Made by a program: the position numbers and the translations under genes. Below, one piece after another: positions 6,822 to 14,575 of a DNA stretch of 20,926 nt (position 1 is its first letter; every line of letters begins with the position of its first letter). Below the pieces are notes generated by a model. That model worked only from the letters and a program-made list of their open reading frames with translations. It was not told the origin of the DNA and searched no databases. Location: NCBI GenBank assembly GCA_035286745.1, contig DATECU010000248.1:1-20926 (forward strand). The letters are read 5' to 3'. This stretch comes from DATECU01 sp035286745. Lineage in GTDB: Bacteria; Acidobacteriota; Vicinamibacteria; Fen-336.

Positions 6822-8171
6822 GTGTTCGAGACCATCAGCGACAAGCTTCAGGGGATCTTCCGCTCCTTGCGCGGCCAGGGGGCCCTGTCCGAAGTCCAGG
6901 TCGACGCGGCCCTGCGCGAGATCCGCCTGGCGTTGCTCGAAGCCGACGTCCACTTCAGGGTGGTGAAGCAGTTTCTGGAAAAGGTGCGCCTGCGGGCGAC
7001 CGGACAGGACGTGCTGAAGAGCTTGACCCCGGACCAGGCGGTGATCCGGGTGGTGCGCGACGAGATGGTGGCCATGCTGGGCGGGGACGAGCCGCCGCGC
7101 CTTGCCACCTCCGCCAAGCCGCCTTCGGTGATCCTGATGGCGGGCCTTCAGGGGTCGGGGAAGACCACCACCACGGCCAAGCTGGGGCACTTCCTGGTGA
7201 AGGGGGGCCACCATCCGCTGCTGGTTTCGACCGACGTCTACCGCCCGGCGGCCCGCGAGCAGCTCAAGACGCTGGGAGCCCAGACCGGCCAGAAGGTCCA
7301 CCACCCGGAGGGCCTGAACCAGCCTCGGGAGATCCTGCGTTCGGCGCTCCAGGAAGCCCGTGCGGTGGGTCACGAGTTCGTGCTGGTGGACACCGCCGGC
7401 CGCCTCCACATCGACGACGACTTGATGGCGGAGCTCGAGGACCTGAAGGCCATCGCGCAGCCTTCCGAGGTTCTCTACGTGGCCGACGCCATGACCGGCC
7501 AGGACGCGGTGCGCAGCGCCGAGGAGTTCGAGCGGCGAATTGGCCTCACCGGCATCATCCTGACCAAGCTCGACGGCGATGCCCGCGGCGGCGCGGCCCT
7601 GTCGGCGGCCGCCGTTACCGGCCGGCCGGTGAAGTTCGCCGGAGTCGGCGAGAAGGTCGACGAGTTCGAGCCCTTTGCGCCCGGCCGCATGGTCTCCCGC
7701 ATTCTGGGCCTGGGCGACGTGCTGACCCTGATCGAGAAGGCCGAGCAGGCGGTGGATCGGGAGCAGGCGGAGGCCCTGGTCAGCAAGCTCCGGCGGAGCG
7801 AGTTCACCTTGCAGGACTACCGGGATCAACTGACGCAGGTGCGCAAGCTGGGCTCGCTCGACCAGGTGCTCTCGATGATTCCGGGCCTGGGCAGCGCGGC
7901 CCGCCAGGTGGACACCGAGGCGGGAGAGCGGGAGATCAAGAAGGCGGCTGCCATCATCGATTCCATGACCCCCTTGGAACGGCGGGAGCCCTCCGTCTTG
8001 AACGGCAGCCGCAGGAAGCGCATCGCCAAAGGCAGCGGGACCGGCGTCGAGGACGTGAACCGGCTGCTCAAGCAGTTCGTCCAGACCCGCAAGATGATGA
8101 AGCAGTTCGGAGGCGTGGCGGGCGGCAAGATGATGAAGCGTCTGGCCGCTCGCATGCCACAGTTTCGTTAG
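6822..8171 (+). CDS. ffh: Signal recognition particle GTPase Ffh
   Basis: The protein subunit of SRP. It binds 4.5S RNA and signal sequences of nascent membrane proteins and delivers them to FtsY. From the GTG at 6822 it is 449 residues, the usual length. The N domain (FETISDKLQGIFRSLRG) is followed by the G domain with GLQGSGKTTTTAKL (about 107-120), DVYRPAAREQL, VDTAGRLHID and TKLDGDARGG. The methionine-rich M domain contains the RNA-binding NGSRRKRIAKGSG and a KMMKQFGG/KMMKRL tail. The frame is open upstream to a TTG at 6747, but FETISDKL is the family N terminus and GAGGG lies upstream, so 6822 is preferred. It is the first gene of the translation operon, followed by rpsP after 72 nt. Confidence 0.97.
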   Translation: MFETISDKLQGIFRSLRGQGALSEVQVDAALREIRLALLEADVHFRVVKQFLEKVRLRATGQDVLKSLTPDQAVIRVVRDEMVAMLGGDEPPRLATSAKPPSVILMAGLQGSGKTTTTAKLGHFLVKGGHHPLLVSTDVYRPAAREQLKTLGAQTGQKVHHPEGLNQPREILRSALQEARAVGHEFVLVDTAGRLHIDDDLMAELEDLKAIAQPSEVLYVADAMTGQDAVRSAEEFERRIGLTGIILTKLDGDARGGAALSAAAVTGRPVKFAGVGEKVDEFEPFAPGRMVSRILGLGDVLTLIEKAEQAVDREQAEALVSKLRRSEFTLQDYRDQLTQVRKLGSLDQVLSMIPGLGSAARQVDTEAGEREIKKAAAIIDSMTPLERREPSVLNGSRRKRIAKGSGTGVEDVNRLLKQFVQTRKMMKQFGGVAGGKMMKRLAARMPQFR

Positions 8172-8243
8172 ATGACGAGACCTCCAGCGCACAGGGATGG
8201 GCGGATCTGTCCCCGCGGTGGGCGTCAGGAAGGATAGAGAAGG

Positions 8244-8495
8244 ATGCTGTCGATTAGGCTGAGAAGGGCGGGGACGACCAAGAAGCCCCACTACCGGGTG
8301 GTGGTGGCCGATTCGCGCTGCTGGCGGGACGGGCGTTTCGTGGAAGTGGTCGGGCACTACGATCCGCGCAAGAGCCCGGCGGTGGTGAAGATCGACGCCG
8401 AGCGAGCCCGGCACTGGATCTCCAAGGGGGCCAAGCCCTCGGAGACGGTGGCTAGCCTGCTCAAGAGGACCGCGGAGGAGACGCCGGCCCAGTGA
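8244..8495 (+). CDS. rpsP: Small ribosomal subunit protein bS16
   Basis: An 83-residue protein, the usual size, with the family start MLSIRLRRAGTTKKPHYRVVVADSR and the core VEVVGHYDPRK followed by AERARHWISKGAKPSETV. It binds 16S rRNA early in 30S assembly. The ATG is preceded by an AGGAAGG/AGAAGG purine run. Its stop overlaps the khpA start in a GTGA junction, indicating translational coupling. Position between ffh and khpA is the standard bacterial order. Confidence 0.97.
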   Translation: MLSIRLRRAGTTKKPHYRVVVADSRCWRDGRFVEVVGHYDPRKSPAVVKIDAERARHWISKGAKPSETVASLLKRTAEETPAQ

Positions 8496-8722
8496 AGGTC
8501 CTGCTCGAGGCTCTGGCGCAGGGGTTGGTGGACGAGCCCTCGCGGGTGGTGGTGACCGAACAGGTGGAGGGCGACACCGTGCGCTTCGCTCTGCAGGTGG
8601 CCCCCGCCGATCGCGGCCGTGTGATCGGTCGCAGCGGGCGGACCGCCCAGGCCTTGAGGACGGTGATGGACGCGGTGGCCCGCCGGCGCGGCCAAGAAGC
8701 CGACGTGGAGATCCTGGGATGA
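8492..8722 (+). CDS. khpA: KH-domain RNA-binding protein KhpA (YlqC family)
   Basis: A 76-residue protein made of one KH fold. The GxxG RNA-binding loop is visible in RGRVIGRSGRTAQALR (about 41-56), followed by the helix AVARRRG and a final strand. In other bacteria KhpA pairs with KhpB/Jag and binds many RNAs, with effects on cell elongation and division. The start is the GTG overlapping the rpsP stop, and its TGA overlaps the rimM ATG (ATGA), so it is translated as part of a coupled string. Confidence 0.93.
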   Translation: MKVLLEALAQGLVDEPSRVVVTEQVEGDTVRFALQVAPADRGRVIGRSGRTAQALRTVMDAVARRRGQEADVEILG

Positions 8723-9258
8723 CCTCGGGGAGTACCCCAGACGACGGGGTGACCATCGGCCGCATCGTGCGTCCCCAGGGGCGCAAGGGTGAGGTCCTGA
8801 CCGAGGTTCTCTCCGATCGCCCCGATCGGTTCTCCTCGCTGCGCAAGGCGCAGCTGGTAGAGCTGGGCGGGGCTACCCGGCCGGTGGAGGTCACCTCCTG
8901 CTGGCCCCACAAGGGCCGCGTGGTCCTGAAGCTGCAAGGGGTCGACAGCATCGACCAGGCGGAGACCTTGCGCGGCGCCGAGCTGCGCATCCCCGAGGCC
9001 GAGCTGCCACCGCTGCCCCAGGGGTCCTACTACCATCATCAACTGAAGGCCCTCGAGGTCGTCGAGGACGGCTCGGGTCGGCCTCTGGGTCGGGTGGCCG
9101 AGATCCTGGAGACCGGCGGGGAAGCCCCGGTGCTGGTGGTGCGGGGTGACCAGGGCGAGTTGCTGCTGCCCCTGGTCCACGGCTTCATCCGTCAGGTGGA
9201 TCTGGAAGGCGGGCGTCTGGTGATCGCGGTTCCGGAGCTCTTGGATGCTCGCCGTTGA
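8719..9258 (+). CDS. rimM: 16S rRNA-processing protein RimM
   Basis: Assists maturation of the 30S head domain and binds ribosomal protein uS19. It has 179 residues. The N-terminal beta-barrel domain has TIGRIVRPQGRKGEV and the HKGRVVLKLQGVDSIDQAE strand, with RGAELRIPEAELPPLPQGSYY at the junction. The C-terminal PRC-barrel domain has LGRVAEILETGG, LLLPLVHGFIRQVDLEGG and the closing VPELLD. The ATG overlaps the khpA stop by 4 nt. Its 3' end overlaps trmD by 14 nt. Confidence 0.95.
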   Translation: MTSGSTPDDGVTIGRIVRPQGRKGEVLTEVLSDRPDRFSSLRKAQLVELGGATRPVEVTSCWPHKGRVVLKLQGVDSIDQAETLRGAELRIPEAELPPLPQGSYYHHQLKALEVVEDGSGRPLGRVAEILETGGEAPVLVVRGDQGELLLPLVHGFIRQVDLEGGRLVIAVPELLDARR

Positions 9259-10027
9259 TTTGGTCACCATCTTTCCACGCATGTTCGAGGCCCCGCTGGC
9301 CGAGGGCATCGTGCGCCGGGCCGTGGACAAGGGCCTGGCCGCCATCCGGATCCACGACCTTCGCCACTACACCGACGACCGCCACCGCAGCGTGGACGAC
9401 GCGGCTTTCGGAGGCGGTCCCGGCATGGTGATGAAGGCGGAACCCTTCTTCCGGGTGAAGGAAGCGGTGTGGCCAGAGGGTCCGGGGGCAGGGGGGGCCA
9501 TCGTGCTGCTCTCACCACGCGGCCGTGCCTTCGACCAGGCCACGGCAGCTCGTTATGCGGAGCTGGATCGCCTGATGCTGCTGTGTGGGCGTTACGAGGG
9601 CATCGACGAGCGGGTGCCTCAGGCGGTGGCCACCGAGGAGGTGAGCCTGGGCGACTTCGTGCTCACCGGGGGCGAGGTGGCGGCCCTGGCGGTGATCGAG
9701 GCCTCGGTCCGGCTGCTCAAAGGGGCGCTGGGGGACGAGGACTCGGCGGGAGCCGACTCCTTCTCCGACGGCATCCTGGACTGCCCCCACTACACCCGCC
9801 CCGCCGAGGTGCGGGGCCTTCCGGTCCCGGAGGTGCTGCTCTCCGGAGACCACGGAAAGATCCGCCGCTGGCGTCGCAAGGAGGCCCTTCGGGCCACCCG
9901 GACTCGCCGACCCGATTTGCTGCGAAAGGCGCCGGTGTCCCGCGAGGACCGCGCGCTTCTGGCCGAGATCGAGAGCGAAGAGCTGGGAGCCTGCGCAGTG
10001 GCATTGAGCAAGGAAGAGAAGCCATGA
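9245..10027 (+). CDS. trmD: tRNA (guanine-37-N1)-methyltransferase TrmD
   Basis: SAM-dependent SPOUT enzyme that methylates G37 of tRNAs reading codons that begin with C or that carry GG, preventing +1 frameshifts. It has 260 residues. It starts with the canonical LAVDLVTIFPRMF, then RIHDLRHYTDDRHRSVDDAAFGGGPGMV (quoted here only to mark the substrate loop). The trefoil-knot SAM site has LLCGRYEGIDERV and EVSLGDFVLTGGE, and later DCPHYTRPAEVRG. All key segments are intact. The ATG lies inside the end of rimM and the TGA overlaps the rplS ATG. Confidence 0.97.
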   Translation: MLAVDLVTIFPRMFEAPLAEGIVRRAVDKGLAAIRIHDLRHYTDDRHRSVDDAAFGGGPGMVMKAEPFFRVKEAVWPEGPGAGGAIVLLSPRGRAFDQATAARYAELDRLMLLCGRYEGIDERVPQAVATEEVSLGDFVLTGGEVAALAVIEASVRLLKGALGDEDSAGADSFSDGILDCPHYTRPAEVRGLPVPEVLLSGDHGKIRRWRRKEALRATRTRRPDLLRKAPVSREDRALLAEIESEELGACAVALSKEEKP

Positions 10028-10416
10028 ATACCATCGACCGTTTCGAGGTCGCTGACCTCAAGAAGGACCTGCCGCGGCTCACCCCCGGGGACACCGTCCG
10101 TGTCCACGTCCGGGTCAAGGAAACCAGCGTCAAGGAAGAGATCAAGGGCAAGCCCAAAGAGACCGAACGCGAACGGGTCCAGGTCTTCGAGGGCATCGTG
10201 ATCGGGCTCCGCGGCAGCGGTGCCCGGGCCACCATGACGGTTCGCAAGGTGTCCTTCGGCCAGGGCGTCGAGCGCATCTTCCCGCTCCACGCCCGCACCA
10301 TCGACCGCATCGAGGTGGTGAAGCAGGCCCACGTACGCCGGGCCAAGCTCTACTATCTGCGCGAGCGCAAGGGGAAGGCGGGGCGGATGCGGGAAAAGCG
10401 ACCCCTGACCGCATAG
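10024..10416 (+). CDS. rplS: Large ribosomal subunit protein bL19, with charged insertion
   Basis: A subunit-interface ribosomal protein that contacts 16S rRNA in the 70S ribosome. Recognised from LTPGDTVRVHVRV, RVQVFEGIVIGLRGSG, TVRKVSFGQGVERIFPLH and the terminal HVRRAKLYYLRERKGKAGR. It has 130 residues against a usual 110-120. The excess is mainly a Lys/Glu-rich insertion at about residues 34-47 (ETSVKEEIKGKPKE), between two strands where most homologues have a short turn. The start is the ATG overlapping the trmD stop (ATGA). It ends the tightly overlapped run; the next gene follows after 121 nt. Confidence 0.96.
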   Translation: MNTIDRFEVADLKKDLPRLTPGDTVRVHVRVKETSVKEEIKGKPKETERERVQVFEGIVIGLRGSGARATMTVRKVSFGQGVERIFPLHARTIDRIEVVKQAHVRRAKLYYLRERKGKAGRMREKRPLTA

Positions 10417-10428
10417 CGCGTTTGCGAT

Positions 10429-10453
10429 CCCTGGAGCGCCGGGTGCTCCGGGG
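10429..10453 (+). other. Stem-loop between rplS and rnhB
   Basis: CCCTGGAGC-GCCGGGT-GCTCCGGGG can form nine pairs (one G-U) around a 7-nt loop, 12 nt after the rplS stop. There is no T-run after it, so it is not a classic intrinsic terminator. It could be an RNA-processing or partial-attenuation site that separates the highly expressed ribosomal genes from rnhB. The rest of the 121-nt gap holds nothing else recognisable except the AGGAGGG ribosome-binding site of rnhB at 10519-10525. Confidence 0.4.
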
Positions 10454-10537
10454 AGGACCGGGTCGCGATCGTGGGGCGGCAGCGGTCGTGGGAGAGGCCG
10501 TCGCCCGTCTTTCAAGGCAGGAGGGAAGCGCCTGCGG

Positions 10538-11200
10538 ATGGAAGCCAGCCAGCGTGGTCGTCGGCCGCTGACCTATCAGGGTCGCGAACTGAGATGCAGC
10601 TTCCACTTCGAGGAGGAGGCCCGGGCCCTGGGCTGCGCGGCCGTGGCCGGGGCCGACGAGGTGGGCCGCGGTGCCCTGTGCGGGCCGGTCCTGGCCTGCG
10701 CGGTGATCCTGCCCCTGGACTTCGACCCCACCGGCATCGACGACTCCAAACGCCTGACGCCGCGCCAACGTGAGGCGCAGGCGGACCGGATCAGGCGGCA
10801 GGCCCGAGCCGTATCCGTGGGGGCCGCCGAGGTGGCGGAGATCGACCGCCTCAACATCCTGCAGGCCACCTACCTCGCTCTCAGCCGAGCCGTCCGGGGT
10901 CTCGCGGTGGCTCCCGACTTCCTGCTGGTGGACGCGCTTCGGATCCCCGGCCTCGAGGTGCCCCAGCGGGGCATCGTGAAGGGCGACGCCCAGTCGGTGT
11001 CGATCGCCGCCGCCTCCATCGTGGCCAAGGTGTCGCGGGACGCCTTGATGGGGGAGTGGGACCGCCGCTTCCCAGGTTACGGTCTGGCGCGTAACATGGG
11101 GTACGGCAGCGCCGGTCACCGCGATGCGATTCGGACGCTCGGGCCGTCTGCCATCCACCGCCGGTCCTTCCGCGGGACAAGCGAGCGGTGGCTGTTCTAG
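10538..11200 (+). CDS. rnhB: Ribonuclease HII
   Basis: Endonuclease that cuts RNA in RNA/DNA hybrids and removes single ribonucleotides from DNA. It has 220 residues. The catalytic acids are present: D40 and E41 in AGADEVGRGALCGPV, D132 in LLVDALR, and D150 in IVKGDAQSVSIAAASI. The conserved DDSKRLT and the C-terminal GYGSAGHRDAIRTLGPS segment are also seen. About 30 extra residues precede the core; the ATG at 10538 is kept because a strong AGGAGGG lies 12 nt upstream. rnhB after rplS is a common bacterial arrangement. The TPR gene begins 25 nt downstream. Confidence 0.95.
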   Translation: MEASQRGRRPLTYQGRELRCSFHFEEEARALGCAAVAGADEVGRGALCGPVLACAVILPLDFDPTGIDDSKRLTPRQREAQADRIRRQARAVSVGAAEVAEIDRLNILQATYLALSRAVRGLAVAPDFLLVDALRIPGLEVPQRGIVKGDAQSVSIAAASIVAKVSRDALMGEWDRRFPGYGLARNMGYGSAGHRDAIRTLGPSAIHRRSFRGTSERWLF

Positions 11201-11225
11201 CATTGGGCTTCTTACCGAGGGTGGA

Positions 11226-14200
11226 GTGGCCGAGAAAGTCAACCCGGTCAAACTGAAGCAGGACGCCGAACGCCTGGAGAAGGCGGGCCGGCTCGATCAG
11301 GCCATCGCTCTCTACCGCCAGATCGTCGAGCAGAACCCCCGCGACTGGAACACCATCAACAAGATCGGGGACCTCTACGCCAAGATCAACCGCACCCGGG
11401 AGGCCGCCGAGGAGTACTCCAAGGTCGCCGACTTCTACGCGAAGGACGGATTCCTGGTCCGCGCCATCGCCATGTGGAAGAAGGTCAACAAGCTCGACAC
11501 CGCCATCCTCGATCCCTATCTGAAGCTGGCGGAGCTGTACGCCAAGCAGGGCCTCATGATGGAGGCCAAGAGCCAGTACCAGATCGTGGTCGACGAGTAC
11601 TTGAAGCGGGGCAAGACCAAAGACGCCGCCGAGGTGCTGAAGAAGATGGCCGAGCTGGATCCGGGCGACCTCAAGGTCCGGAGCAAGCTGGCCGATATCT
11701 ACACTCGTGAGGGCAGCGGCCCCAAGGCGGTGGAAGAGCACATCGCCATCGCCCTCGAGCTCAGCAAGAAGGGCCACCTGGCGGAGGCCCTGCAGGTGCT
11801 GGAGAAGGGGCTCAAGATCGATCCCCGCAGCAGCCGTTTGCGGGAGGAACTGGCCCGGGTCCACATGGTTCAGAAGAACCACGATCGGGCCGCCCACTAC
11901 CTGGAGGAGGCGGTCCAGGACGCGCCTAATGACGTCTCCCTGCTGGCGCGGCTGGGCGAGGCCTACGTCGAGGCCCGGAAGATCGAGGAAGCCGAGGCCC
12001 TGTTCAAGCGCCTCCTGGAGATCGACCCCAGCGATGAGGACTCGAGGGTCCAGATGGGGCGGGTCTACCTCTTGCAGCAGAAGTTCGACCTCGCTTACGA
12101 CGAGTTCGTCCCTGCGGTCGACCGCCTCTTGCAGCGCAAGGAAGGGGAGAAGGCGGCCGCCCTCTTGCAGCAGGTGGTGCAGCGCAACCCCTCGCACGTC
12201 AAGAGCCTGGTCAAGCTGGCCGAGGTGTATCGCATCCTGCAGATGGAGGGGGCGGTCTCCCAGACCTACTCCCAGCTCACCGAGGCCTACATCAACGCCG
12301 GGGCCTGGGAGCAAGCGGCGTCGGTCCTGGAGACCCTGGTCTCCCGCGAGCCCCAAAATCACCAGCACCAGAGCAAGCTCGACTTCGTGCGGAGCCGCGC
12401 CGGTGGCAAGCGCCCCGCCCCGGCCCCGACGCCCTCGGTGGACACCGTCGAAGAGATGGAGTTCGACCTGGAGCCGCCCGAGCCCGCCCAAGCGGCGCCG
12501 CGGTCACGGGTCCCTCTGGAGGAGCTGGCGTCCGGCCATCGTGCACCGCTCCCGCCCACTCCCGCGCCCCCAGCCGTAGCGCCGCCGATTCGGCCGGCCA
12601 TTGAGATCTCCGGCCCACTGAGCGGCGAAGACCGGGAGTTCATCGACGAGCACCTGGCCGAGGGCCGGGTCTTCCGCAAGTACGGCCTGATCGACAAGGC
12701 CATCGATCAGTTCGAGGCCGTGGTCGCGCGCTTTCCGGATCACCTGGAAGCCCGTCAGGATCTGCGCGACGTCTACAAGGAGAAGGGGCTTCCAGCCAAG
12801 TCCGTGGAGCAGTGCCTGGCCCTGGCGGAGATCTGTCGCCTGCGCGGTGACAACGACGCCGCGGTCGCCCACGAAGCCGAGGCCAGGGCCCTGATGCCCG
12901 CGGCGGCACTTGCCCCAGCGTCCCGCCCAGAACCCGTTCCCGCGGTCCCGCCTCGTCCGGTGGCTCTGGAGGAGGAGATCTCCCTGGAGAGCCAGGAGGA
13001 GCCCTTCTCGCTGGCCGTGGAAGAGGAGGACATCTCCCTGGACATGGGCGAGACCCAGGTGGCCGAGGCGGCTCCCCCGGTCGATCTGGTTCTGGAGGAG
13101 GAGGTGCTGGAGGAGCAGGAGCTGCCGCCCCAGTTCGTGGAGGAGGCGCCGGCCGAGAGCGAGTTGCTGATCGACGCCGAGGTCGAAGAGACCCCAGCAC
13201 CGCAGGCCATCAGCGAGCCGGAGGCGGCCCGGGGGGCGATGCTGGACCTGGGCCTGGAAGAGGAGCTGTCGCTGGCCGGTGCCTTCGAGCCGGAGGCCGC
13301 CGAGCCTTCGTTTGGCGCGCGACCGCCTGCGCCGCCGCGGGCCGCACCGGTCCAGGGCGGTCTGCCGGCCGAGCTTGCCCGCGCCCTGGAGGAGGTCGAG
13401 CAGTACCTCTCGCTGGGTTTCGTGGACGACGCCCGCGACGCCTTGCGGGAGCTGGTGAGCCGCCAGGGTCGGCATCCGGCCATCGCCGCCAAGGCGCTGG
13501 AGCTGGGCCTCAATCTCGACGAGGAGGCGGCCGCCCCCGCCGAGGCCGAGGCTCTGCTTGAGGAGGTGCGCTTCGAGACACCCTCCGGAGAAGAAGAAGT
13601 GGCCCTGGATCTCGGGCTCGATCTGTCGGAGGCGATGCCCTCGCTCGCGGAGTTGGAGAGGGAGTTCAAACCCGAGATGCCGGCTCCAAGGGAGGCGCCT
13701 CCCCCGGTCGAGCCCTCGGTTGAGGAGCTGCTGCCGGAAACCACCCCGGACCGGGGAGCCTGGCCTGCGGCGGTGGCTCCCGCGGCCCAGGACTTCGAGT
13801 CCGCCCTGGAGCTGTCGGAGCTCTTCGAGGCCCAGTCGGCGGTGGCCGAGCCCGAAGGGGCGCCGCTGGCCACCGAGTTTGGCGACAGCGGCCTGGCCGA
13901 GATCTTCAAGGAGTTCAAGAAGGGTGTCGACAAGCAGTTGGGCAAGGAGGACTACGACACCCGCTACAACCTGGGCATCGCTTACAAGGAGATGGGCCTC
14001 CTGGACGAAGCCATCGCCGAGTTCCAGTTGGCGGCCAAGGACGAAGCCCGGCTCCTGGAGTGCGCCAGCATGCTGGGGATCTGCTTCATGGAGAAGGGCA
14101 TGCCCAAGCTGGCCGTGAAGTGGTTCGAAAAGGGCTTGAAGGCCCCCGGCCGCAGAGAAGAGGAGTACCAGGGGCTTCGCTACGACCTGGCCGAGGCCTA

Positions 14201-14315
14201 CGAGGCGGCCGGCGAGGTCGAGGATGCCCTGAGCCTGTACACGGACCTCTATGGTCAAAACGCCAACTTCAGGGACGTGGCCGCCAAGGTCCGCCAACTG
14301 AGGGGCAACGCCTAA
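11226..14315 (+). CDS. Large soluble tetratricopeptide-repeat protein, function unknown
   Basis: A 1029-residue protein with no signal peptide or membrane segment, presumably a cytoplasmic scaffold. TPRs fill residues 1 to about 385 (for example LEKAGRLDQAIALYRQIVEQ, then NKIGDLYAKINRTREAAEEY). A Pro-rich linker (about 390-455) leads to a second TPR block (about 460-557, HLAEGRVFRKYGLIDKAIDQ). Long Glu/Leu/Pro-rich acidic stretches follow (about 560-710 and 765-880), separated by a short conserved helical block (about 712-762). The end (about 885-1029) holds EIFKEFKKGVDKQLG, DTRYNLGIAYKEMGLLDEAI and further TPRs. The GTG at 11226 is chosen for GAGG five nt upstream; the open frame before it overlaps rnhB. 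It is 25 nt from rnhB, probably the same transcript. Comparable proteins occur in Acidobacteriota and former deltaproteobacteria, but I know of no defined function. Confidence 0.85.
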   Translation: MAEKVNPVKLKQDAERLEKAGRLDQAIALYRQIVEQNPRDWNTINKIGDLYAKINRTREAAEEYSKVADFYAKDGFLVRAIAMWKKVNKLDTAILDPYLKLAELYAKQGLMMEAKSQYQIVVDEYLKRGKTKDAAEVLKKMAELDPGDLKVRSKLADIYTREGSGPKAVEEHIAIALELSKKGHLAEALQVLEKGLKIDPRSSRLREELARVHMVQKNHDRAAHYLEEAVQDAPNDVSLLARLGEAYVEARKIEEAEALFKRLLEIDPSDEDSRVQMGRVYLLQQKFDLAYDEFVPAVDRLLQRKEGEKAAALLQQVVQRNPSHVKSLVKLAEVYRILQMEGAVSQTYSQLTEAYINAGAWEQAASVLETLVSREPQNHQHQSKLDFVRSRAGGKRPAPAPTPSVDTVEEMEFDLEPPEPAQAAPRSRVPLEELASGHRAPLPPTPAPPAVAPPIRPAIEISGPLSGEDREFIDEHLAEGRVFRKYGLIDKAIDQFEAVVARFPDHLEARQDLRDVYKEKGLPAKSVEQCLALAEICRLRGDNDAAVAHEAEARALMPAAALAPASRPEPVPAVPPRPVALEEEISLESQEEPFSLAVEEEDISLDMGETQVAEAAPPVDLVLEEEVLEEQELPPQFVEEAPAESELLIDAEVEETPAPQAISEPEAARGAMLDLGLEEELSLAGAFEPEAAEPSFGARPPAPPRAAPVQGGLPAELARALEEVEQYLSLGFVDDARDALRELVSRQGRHPAIAAKALELGLNLDEEAAAPAEAEALLEEVRFETPSGEEEVALDLGLDLSEAMPSLAELEREFKPEMPAPREAPPPVEPSVEELLPETTPDRGAWPAAVAPAAQDFESALELSELFEAQSAVAEPEGAPLATEFGDSGLAEIFKEFKKGVDKQLGKEDYDTRYNLGIAYKEMGLLDEAIAEFQLAAKDEARLLECASMLGICFMEKGMPKLAVKWFEKGLKAPGRREEEYQGLRYDLAEAYEAAGEVEDALSLYTDLYGQNANFRDVAAKVRQLRGNA

Positions 14316-14331
14316 CGAGACTGCGACTCTC

Positions 14332-14565
14332 TTGGCGAGCTTCCTGTCGGTGGCGAGCTCCCTGCTGGTGGGGCTCATCCTGGTGATCGCCCCCTGGACC
14401 GGGCTGTGGGACGCCAACTACCTGATTGAACTCCACTCGACGGTCCGGGCGCTGGCTCTCTCGACCTTCACCCGAGGCTGGGTGACCGGTCTGGGGCTCG
14501 TCAACATCCTGCTGGCCATCCAGGAGACGAGACAGCACTTTGCCGAGGCGCAGCCCGGCGCCTGA
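14332..14565 (+). CDS. Small two-helix membrane protein, function unknown
   Basis: A 77-residue hypothetical protein. Two hydrophobic segments are clear: about 8-26 (ASSLLVGLILVIAPWTGLW) and about 50-64 (WVTGLGLVNILLAIQET). They are joined by a polar loop with NYLIELHSTVRAL and TRGW. The helices are short for a transporter, so an interaction or anchor protein seems likelier. The start is uncertain: TTG at 14332 or GTG at 14350, neither with a good ribosome-binding site. It lies 16 nt after the TPR gene and 10 nt before the thiE-like gene, so it is in the same transcript. I do not recognise the family. Confidence 0.6.
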   Translation: MASFLSVASSLLVGLILVIAPWTGLWDANYLIELHSTVRALALSTFTRGWVTGLGLVNILLAIQETRQHFAEAQPGA

Positions 14566-14575
14566 CGGGTGTGCG

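Noticed and set aside
6768..8990. 740-codon minus-strand open frame opposite ffh, rpsP, khpA and part of rimM
   Set aside because: It lies opposite four strongly conserved genes and has low-complexity His/Arg/Leu-rich translation with no motif.
12504..14417. 637-codon minus-strand open frame opposite the TPR gene
   Set aside because: Shadow of a Glu/Leu-rich coding strand, reading as Leu/Gln/Gly-rich sequence without motifs.
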